A stretch of 64,000 nt of DNA from Serripes groenlandicus. Lineage: Eukaryota > Mollusca > Bivalvia > Cardiida > Cardiidae. Below, piece by piece: positions 56,823-64,000 of this stretch. The position numbers and the translations under genes were made by a program. The stretch covers positions 186,001 to 250,000 of the forward strand of contig JASEVX010000171.1 of assembly GCA_031761405.1 (NCBI GenBank), given 5' to 3'. The notes below the pieces were generated by a model. The model was given only the letters and a program-made list of their open reading frames with translations, was not told the origin of the DNA and made no database searches. The first letter of the stretch is position 1, and every line of letters begins with the position of its first letter.

Positions 56823-56934
56823 TAGAAATACATGTGACATGTTTCTTTAAAAAAAAGTTGCCTGGCCTCGATTCTTAATTTAAGTACCGAGGCCAGGCAA
56901 CTTTTTTTAAAGAAACATGTCACATGTATTTCTA
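56823..56934. repeat. Long hairpin next to a splice acceptor
   Basis: The left arm 56823-56870 (AGAAATACATGTGACATG, GTTGCCTGGCCTCG) and right arm 56888-56934 (CGAGGCCAGGCAAC, CATGTCACATGTATTTCT) are complementary over about 47 bp with a single A-tract length difference. The loop is 17 nt. It lies 20 bp upstream of the 56802 exon on the minus strand. Confidence 0.9.
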
Positions 56935-57128
56935 CGTTTTAATGTTCACTTCTCTTTCTTAACATGTTTTTCAATGATTTGCATTTATTTACTTTCATTT
57001 ACTTTCATTTCATTCTTTTGTTGTTTTTCCTTTATAATATTTTCTGCATTCGAGATATCATTTACTTTTTTCTTGCTTGACTACTGGTAGAAAAAGTATA
57101 TCTTGCATCATCAAAAATATCCACTGCA

Positions 57129-57207
57129 TTAGGATCATATTTGTTCTAAGTCTCTGGCTTGCAGTATATTTCTGCAAGCCAGAGACTGAGAACAAATATG
57201 ATCCTAA
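57129..57207. repeat. Second long hairpin, 36-bp arms and 7-nt loop
   Basis: The left arm TTAGGATCATATTTGTTC..CTCTGGCTTGCAG and the right arm CTGCAAGCCAGAGACTG..GATCCTAA pair with one mismatch in 36. The loop is TATATTT. It lies 200 bp from the first hairpin in the same presumed intron. No repeat-family ends were seen. Confidence 0.9.
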
Positions 57208-57527
57208 AGCCCTATTGAAAGTTCACATCTACCATAATACCTAATGCACTCAAGTTGTGAATTATGTGTTTTTTCATTAATTGTACAATGTTTATTCTAC
57301 TTGATGATTTTTACGTTTTAAAGACTGTTTCATGTTATAGGAACAAGTTCACTTACACATGTAAACTTTTATATTTAAGCTACATATGTAATATATCTGT
57401 ATGTTCTATCATTCAATGTATGTTTTTTTAGCAATGATGCAGACCCATGCAAACAATTTAAAGAGTGGCTTGCAGACATGATTATGAAAGTTATAATAAT
57501 ATGGATTAATGGGGGATGTGTTTTTAT

Positions 57528-57934
57528 TAGGGATGGGAAGGAATAATTGTAAAACGACTCCCCATATTTATTTTTGTTGTACATCTTTGGAATCAAAATT
57601 AAGTATGACCAGTGAATTACGATAAGTAAAAAAAAAACAAGTGTTGAGTGGGAGAGGGGGTCATTTTACCATGGCCATACTAAAATTACTCCCTATATTT
57701 ATTTTTGTTATACATCTTTGGAATCAAAATTAAGTATGACCAGTGAATTACGATAAGTAAAAAAAAAACAAGTGTTGAGTGGGAGAGGGGGTCATTTTAC
57801 CATGGCCATACTAAAATTACTCCCTATATCTAATTGTTTTATACATCATATCCACTTTTAATGTTTTATTTGCCATTATTAAGTACAGAATAGATTGTAT
57901 GGAATCAAAATTAAGTACGACTAAGTTAATTACA
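57528..57934. repeat. I-type array: G/C-tract quasi-palindrome units, first block
   Basis: TAGGGATGGGAAGGAATA opens the block. Two units of about 130 bp contain TATTTATTTTTGTT, TGGAATCAAAATTAAG, GACCAGTGAATTACG and a GGGGGTCATTTTACC..ATGGCCAT motif. The latter, with its partner GTAAAGTGACCCCCC in other units, is a quasi-palindrome. The array continues at 59178, 60483 and 62996, split by tandem-core elements. Confidence 0.65.
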
Positions 57935-59177
57935 ACAAGAGGGCCATGATGGCCCTGGAATCGCTCACCTAATATTTTTTTTTCACTTTAGCTATATAAG
58001 CCCCGCCCCCTGGCAGCCATAGTTTCCGACCAATCAACTTGGATTGAAGGAATCTGATAGAGGGTCACCCTAGGAACATTTCTACAAAATTATTTGAAAA
58101 TCGGCCAGACACTTTTGGAGGAGAAGATGTTTTAAGTTTTCACTATAGCCATATAAGGCAAAATAGTCCTGCCCACTGGTGGCCATGTTTTTTTACCAAT
58201 CAACATGGCTTGAAGGAATCTGAAAGTGGGTCATCCAAGGAACATTTCTACAAAATTATTTGAAAATCGGTCTGACACTTTCGGAGAAGAAGATTTTTTA
58301 AGTTTTCACTATAGCCATATAAGGCAAAATAGCCCCGCCCCCCTGGCGGCCATGTTTTTCGACCAATCAACATGGCTTGAAGGAATCTGATAGAGGGTCA
58401 TCCAAGGAATGTTTTTACAAAATTATTTGAAAATCAGCCACACACTTTCGGAGGAGAAGATGTTTTAAGTTTTCACTTTGGCCATATAAGGCAAAATAGC
58501 CCCGCCCCCTGGCAGCCATGTTTTTTGACCAATCAACATGGCTTGAAGGAATCTGATAGAGGGTCACCCAAGGAACATTTCTAAAAAATTATTTGAAAAT
58601 CGGCCTGACACTTTTGGAGGAGAAGATTTTTTAAGTTTGAACTATAGCCATATAAGGCAAAATAGCCCCGCCCTGGCGGCCATGTTTTTCGACCAATCAA
58701 CATGGCTTGAAGGAATCTGATAGAGGGTCACCCAAGGAACATTTCTACAAAATTATTTGAAAATCGGCCCGACACTTTCGGAGGAGAAGATTTTTTAAGT
58801 TTTCACTATAGCCATATAAGGCAAAATAGCCCCGCCCCCCCTGGCGGCCATGTTTTTCGACCAATCAACATGGCTTGAGGGAATCTGATAGAGGGTCATC
58901 TAAGGAACATTTCTACAAAATTATTTGAAAATCTGCCAACCAGTTTGGGAGAAGAAGAATTTTGAAGTTTTTTCAGTTTCGTTGCCATGGAAACCAGAAT
59001 TTTGCATGGATCCCAAAAATTTGAAGGAATTCTGGTGAGGTCATTGAGAGGATGCTTTCTGTGAAGTTTCATCAAAATTGACCCACTGGTTACTGAGGAG
59101 AAGAAGTTGACGCACGACGCACGACGGACAAAAGGCGATCACAATAACTCACCTTGAGCAAAGCTCAGGTGAGCTAA
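57935..59177 (+). mobile_element. A-type tandem-core element, longest copy
   Basis: The start is ACAAGAGGGCCATGATGG and the end CCTTGAGCAAAGCTCAGG, TGAGCTAA. Six to seven units carry GCCCCGCCCCCTGG, CGACCAATCAACATGG and ATTTCTACAAAATTATTTG with spacing about 165 bp. A final different unit follows (GTTGCCATGGAAACCAG, TTTGAAGGAATTCTGG), then a GACGCACGACGGAC tract. Confidence 0.88.
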
Positions 59178-59557
59178 CAAGTAAAAAAAATAAGGGTTAG
59201 GTGTGGGGGGGGTCATTTTACCATGGCCATTGTAAAACGACTCCCCCTATTTTATTTATTTTTTATACATTTTAACCCATTTTAATGTACAAATTGTCAT
59301 TATTAAGTGCAGAATAGATTGAAAGGAAACAAAATTAAGTATGACCAGTGAATAATGTTAATTAAAAAAAATCAAGTGTTGGGTGGGGGACGGGAGTCAT
59401 TTTACCATGGCCATGGTAAAGTGACCCCCCCCCCCCCCCCCACTAAATTCCTTTTTTTTGTTATTATAATTCATCGATAAAACTTAAATTTAAATTAATA
59501 CAGTTTATTATTGACTTTGTAATTTTAATAGTACGATGAAATTGTATCAGATGAAAA
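59178..59557. repeat. I-type array, second block
   Basis: Two units with GGGGGGTCATTTTACC, ATGGCCATGGTAAAG and GACCAGTGAATAATG. A run of about 18 C lies near 59425-59442. AATTTTAATAGTACG..CAGATGAAAA abuts the next element. Confidence 0.65.
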
Positions 59558-60482
59558 ACAAGAGGGCCATGATGGCCCTGGAATCGCTCACCTGATTTTT
59601 TTTTTCACTTTAGCTATATAAGCCCCGCCATCTGGCGGGCATAGTTTCCAACCAATCAACTTGGCTTTAAGGAATCTGATAGAGGGTCACCCTAGGAACA
59701 TTTCTACAAAATTATTTGAAAATCGGCCTGACACTTTTGAAGGAGAAGATTTTTTAAGTTTTCACTATAGCAATAAAAGGCAAAATAGCCCCGCCCCCTG
59801 GCGGCCATGTTTTTTGACCAATCAACATGGCTTGAAGGAATCTGATAGAGGGTCATCCAAGGAACATTTATACAAAATTATTTGAAAATCGGCTGACACT
59901 TTTGGAGGAGAAGATTTTTTAAGTTTGCACTATAGCTATATAAGGAAAAATAGCTCCGCCCCTCCTGGCGGCCATGTTTTTCGACCAATCAACATGGCTT
60001 GAAGGAATCTGATAGAGGGTCACCCGAGGAACATTTCTACAAAATTATTTGAAAATCGGCCTGACACTTTCGGAGGAGAAGATTTTTTAAGTTTGCACTA
60101 TAGCCATATAAGGAAAAATAGCCCCGCCCCCACTGGCGGCCATGTTTTTCGACCAATCAACATGGCTTGAAGGAATCTGATAGAGGGTCACCCAAGGAAC
60201 ATTTCTACAAAATTATTTGAAAATCGGCCTGACACTTTCGGAGGAGAAGATTTTTTAAGAATTTTGAAGTTTTTTCATTTCGTTGCCATGGAAACCAGAA
60301 TTATGCATGGATCCCGAAAATTTTAAGGAATTCTGGTGAGGACATTGAGAGGATGCTTTCTGTGAAGTTTCATCCCAGTTGACCCACCGGTTACAGAGGA
60401 GAAAATGTTGACGGACGACGGACGCCGGACATAGGGCGATCACAATAACTCACCTTGAGCACTTCGTGCACAGGTGAGCTAA
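59558..60482 (+). mobile_element. A-type tandem-core element
   Basis: Start ACAAGAGGGCCATGATGG; end CACCTTGAGCACTTCG, GTGCACAGGTGAGCTAA, so the 3' hairpin is GCACTTCGTGC in place of the GAGCAAAGCTC of the sister copies. Four to five core units. The insertion point is a run of A in an I-type unit. Confidence 0.85.
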
Positions 60483-60644
60483 AAATAGGGGGGTCATTTT
60501 ACTATGGCCATGGTAAAGTGACCCCCCCTCTAAATTCCTTTTTTTTATTATTATAATTCATCGATAAAACTAAATATTAAATCAATACAGTTTATAATTG
60601 ACTTTGTAATTTTAATAGTACAATGAAATCATATCAGATGAAAA
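60483..60644. repeat. I-type array, single unit between two elements
   Basis: GGGGGGTCATTTTACTATGG, CCATGGTAAAGTGACCCCCC, ATTCATCGATAAAAC and CAATACAGTTTAT, ending ATCAGATGAAAA. A complete unit of about 160 bp flanked by insertions at equivalent positions. Confidence 0.75.
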
Positions 60645-62995
60645 ACAAGAGGGCCAAGATGGCCCTAAAATCGATCACCTGAATGATAGTTAATTAGAAG
60701 CAAATATTTAACTGCAAATATCTGTGAAAATTTGATCAGGAGTTCAAATGAAACTGCAAGGAGTGGAAATAGTCCATTTTTATCTTGAAATCTAACAAGA
60801 GCTTTCTCAATTTCTGATGCTGCAGCAACAAAGGTTCTACACAGAATGCAAGTATTTGAACAATTTTGAAAGAGGACCATCAAAGGAACATTCCTGTGAA
60901 GTAACATTGAAATTGGTCAAGTGGAATGGTAGGAGTTGTCATTTGTAGCTAAAAGTTCAATTTACCCCTTTTGTGATGACGCGAGGTTGCTATGATTTTG
61001 TAACTAATCAAAACAGCTTGAACAAATTAAATGTAGAGGATCACTGAAGTAGGATTTATATTCAATTTCCTTAATATCAGACAAGAACTTTTAAAGCTTG
61101 GACATTTTGCCCCCTTTCTGATGCTGCAGCAACCCTGGCGGCCATGTTTTTCAACCGATGGGAAATATTTGAACAATCTTGGTAAAGGGTGCCCCAAGAA
61201 ACATTTGTGCAAAATAATTTTCAAATTGGGCCAGTACTTTTGGACAAGAAGATTTTTAAAATTTTAACAAAAAAAAACCAAGCTCCTCCTCCTGGCGGCC
61301 ATGTTTTTCAACCGATCGGAAATATTTGAACAATCTTGGTAAAGGGTGCCCCAAGGAACATTTGTACAAAATAATTTTCAAATCGGGCCAGTACTTTTGG
61401 TCAAGAAGATTTTTAAAATTTTAACAATGCACATATAAGGAAAACAAGCTTCGCCCCCTGGCGGCCATGTTTTTCAACCGATCGGAAATATTTGAACAAT
61501 CTTGGTAAAGGGTGCCCCAATGAACATTTGTGGAAAATAATTTTCAAATCGGGCAAGTACTTTTGGACAAGAAGATTTTTTAAGTTTTAACAATGCACGT
61601 AGAAGGAAAACAAGCTTCGCCCCCTGGCGGCCATGTTTTTCAACGGATCGGAAATATTTGAACAATCTTGGTAAAGGGTGCCCCAAGGAACATTTGTGCA
61701 AAATAATTTTCAAATCGGGCCAGTACTTTTGGTCAAGAAGATTTTTAAAATTTTAACAATGCACATATAAGGAAAACAGGCTCCGCCCCCTGGCGGCCAT
61801 GTTTTTCAACCGATCGGAAATATTTGAACAATCTAGGTAAAGGGTGCCCCAATGAACATTTGTGGAAAATAATTTTCAAATCGGGCCAGTACTTTTGGAC
61901 AAGAAGTTTTTTTAAGTTTTAACAATGCACGTATAAGGAAAACAAGCTCCGCGCCCTGGCGGCCATGTTTTTCAACGGATCGGGAATATTTGAACAATCT
62001 TGGTAAAGGGTGCCCCAAGGAACATTTGTGCAAAATAATTTTCAAATTGGGCCAGTACTTTTTGACAAGAAGATTTTTAAAATTTTAACAATGCACATAT
62101 AAGGAAAACAGGCTCCACCCCCTGGCGGCCATGTTTTTCAATCGATCGGAAATATTTGAACAATCTTGGTAAAGGGTGCCCCAATCAACATTTGTGGAAA
62201 ATAATTTTCAAATCGGGCCAGTACTTTTGGACAAGAAGATTTTTTAAGTTTTAACAATGCACATATAAGGAAAACAAGTTCCACGCCCTGGCGGCCATGT
62301 TTTTCAACGGATCGGAAATATTTGAACAATCTTCGTAAAGGGTGCCCCAAGGAACATTTGTGCAAAACAATTTTCAAATCGGGCCAGTACTTTTTGACAA
62401 GAAGATTTTTAAAATTTTAACAATGCACATATAAGGAAAACAGGCTCCGCCCCCTGGCGGCCATGTTTTTCAACCGATCGGAAATTTTTGAACAATCTTG
62501 GTAAAGGGTGCCCCAATGTACATTTGTGCAAAATAATTGTCAAATCGGGCCAGTACTTCTGGACAAGAAGATTTTTAAAGTTTTAACAATGCACATATAA
62601 GGAAAATAAGCTCCGCCCCCTGGCGGCCATGTTTTTCAACGGATCGGAAATATTTGAACAATCTTGGTAGAGGGTACCCCAAGGAACATTTGTGCAAAAT
62701 AATTTTTAAATCGGGCCAGTACTTTTGGACAAGAAGATTTTTTAAGATTTGGCAATTTTCCCCTTTTCTGTTGCCGCGGCAACCAAAGTTCTCGATGGAA
62801 TTTAAATCTTTGAACAATTTTTAAAGAGGTTCACCAAAGGAACATTCCTGTGAAGTTTGGTTGAAATTGGTCAAGTGGTTAAGGAGGAGATGATCTAAAT
62901 GTTAACGACGGACGACGGACGACGACGGACGACGTAAGACGGACAAAAAGTGATCAGAATAGCTCACCTTGAGCCTTTGGCTCTAGGTGATCTAA
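60645..62995 (+). mobile_element. B-type tandem-core element, complete, 2.35 kb
   Basis: The start is ACAAGAGGGCCAAGATGG with AATCGATCACCTG. The end is AAAGTGATCAGAATAGC, CTTGAGCCTTTGGCTC, TAGGTGATCTAA. About ten core units of 165-166 bp contain CCTGGCGGCCATG, TTTTCAACCGATCGG, AATATTTGAACAATCTTGG and AAGGGTGCCCCAAGG; clean starts at 61295, 61461, 61627 and 61792. Several minus-strand frames of 65-80 codons are translated units. A GACGACGGACGACG tract precedes the end. Confidence 0.88.
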
Positions 62996-63380
62996 AAATA
63001 GGGGGGTCATTTTACTATGGCCATGGTAAAGTGACCCCCCCTCCAAATTCCTTTTTTTATATTATAATAATTACCGATAAAACTAAATTTTAAATCAATA
63101 CAGTTTATTATTGACTTTGTAATTATAAATAGTACCATGAAATCGTACAAAAAAATAGGGGGGGGGGTCTTTTTACTATGGCCATGGTAAAGTGACCCCC
63201 CCTCCAAATTCCTTTTTTTATATTATAATAATTACCGATAAAACTAAATTTTAAATCAATACAGTTTATTATTGACTTTGTAATTATAAATAGTACCATG
63301 AAATCGTACAACAAAATGGGGGGGGGGGGTCATTTTACTATGGCCATGGTAAAGTGACCCCCCCCCTCCAAATTCCTTTT
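62996..63380. repeat. I-type array, third block, 161-bp period
   Basis: Two and a half units with GGGGGGTCATTTTACTATGG, CCATGGTAAAGTGACCCCCC, TTACCGATAAAAC and ATAGTACCATGAAATCG. These units are uninterrupted and serve as empty-site references for the insertions at 59558 and 60645. Minus-strand frames of 63-66 codons are repeat translations. Confidence 0.75.
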
Positions 63381-64000
63381 TAGCTCTACTGGCCAAAGGC
63401 CAGAAGGGCTTATGTCGTGGCGATTTGTCCGTCGTCCGTGCGTCCGTAAACAATTTCTTGTTAACACGATACAGTCTTCACTTTTGATTGTATCTCCACC
63501 AAACTTATACAGTAGTTAGATATCCATGAGAGCTCGGTTCCTTTCGAAAACCAGCCAGATCCGCCCATGCATGACTGGATTATGGCCCTTGAAATGGTCA
63601 AAATTGCTATAAAAGAGCTTGTTAACACGATACAGTCTTCACTTTTGATTGTATCTCCACCAAACTTATACAGTAGTTAGATATCCATGAGAGCTCGGTT
63701 CCTTTTGAAAACCAGCCAGATCCGCCCATGCATGACTGGATTATGGCCCTTGAAATGGTCAAAATTGTTAAAAAAGAGCTTGTTAACACGATACAGTCTT
63801 CACGTTTGATTGTATTTCAACCAAACTTATACAGTAGTTAGATATCCATGAGAGCTCGGTTCCTTTCGAAAACCAGCTAGATCCGCCCATGCAAGACTGG
63901 ATTATGGCCCTTGAAATTGTCCAAATTGCTATAATTGAGCATGTGAACACAATAGAGGCTCCATTTACTATCTGATCTTCACCAAACTTAGATAGTAGTT
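63381..64000 (-). mobile_element. E-type tandem-core element, minus orientation, runs off the window
   Basis: TTAGCTCTACTGGCC, AAAGGCCAGAAGGGCTTATG and a CGTCGTCCGTGCGTCCG tract form the reversed E-type 3' end. Units of about 165-180 bp follow (GATACAGTCTTCAC, ACAGTAGTTAGATATCC, ATGAGAGCTCGGTTCC, CCAGCCAGATCCGCCC). The 5' end lies beyond 64000. Confidence 0.8.

Noticed and set aside
57375..57596. 73-codon minus frame upstream of the BIR-RING exons
   Set aside because: Considered as a 5' exon, but no donor in the needed phase 0 was found and the frame is low-complexity AT-rich.
61027..62817. Minus-strand frames of 65-80 codons with the repeated peptide KYFRSVEKHGRQG
   Set aside because: Translation of B-type core units on the antisense strand; frames track the 166-bp repeat and end with it.

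Overview
The window looks like nuclear DNA from an animal, most likely a heterodont bivalve mollusc. It is AT-rich and packed with short non-autonomous repeats. Long introns separate short exons with GT..AG junctions. The repeat vocabulary (elements opening ACAAGAGGGCC or ACAAGAGCTGTCGG, tRNA-headed SINEs ending in a CGTTAAAC..CAATCAATCA tail, a DIRS-like element, Tc1 copies) is what I associate with clams and mussels. I cannot name the species from the sequence alone.

The only host gene I can assemble lies on the minus strand and runs off the right edge. Exons at 56802-56671, 55138-54997, 47727-47570, 46529-46385 and 32431-32211 join in matching phase. They encode a BIR zinc domain, split across two exons, followed by a low-complexity linker and a C-terminal RING finger, so this is an inhibitor-of-apoptosis (BIRC-type) protein spread over more than 24 kb. 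A further minus-strand open segment at 42007-41904 has a compatible acceptor phase and its own stop; it may be an alternative last exon lacking the RING. A separate proline-rich exon sits at 24565-24423.

Left part (1-32 kb): mostly intergenic or intronic repeats. There is a degenerate short-word array (89-921), several tandem-core elements, a large D-type element with a C-type element nested inside (16176-18953), a palindromic MITE seen many times, a nearly complete Tc1-like transposon with a broken transposase (27661-29080), and an internally deleted Tc1 relative (31297-31927).

Middle (32-47 kb): the RING exon, then a 33-bp minisatellite interrupted by a hAT-like element with an 8-bp target duplication. 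That element is itself filled with other elements. A second hAT-like copy carries a 1168-bp TA-flanked inverted-repeat element whose empty site is visible in the first copy.

Right part (47-64 kb): a 6.15-kb DIRS-like element in the intron between the two halves of the BIR domain, with inverted terminal repeats and a copy of the joined ends next to the right repeat. It is followed by a cluster of tandem-core elements embedded in an array of G/C-tract quasi-palindromes. Six or more repeat families share one plan: ACAAG start, 5' palindrome, short subterminal inverted repeat, tandem core of about 150-175 bp, GACGGACG-type tract, 3' hairpin, and CTAA end (GGGGCAT in the C type). Comparison with neighbouring unoccupied copies shows no target-site duplication. 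I read these as Helentron/pearl-like non-autonomous elements.
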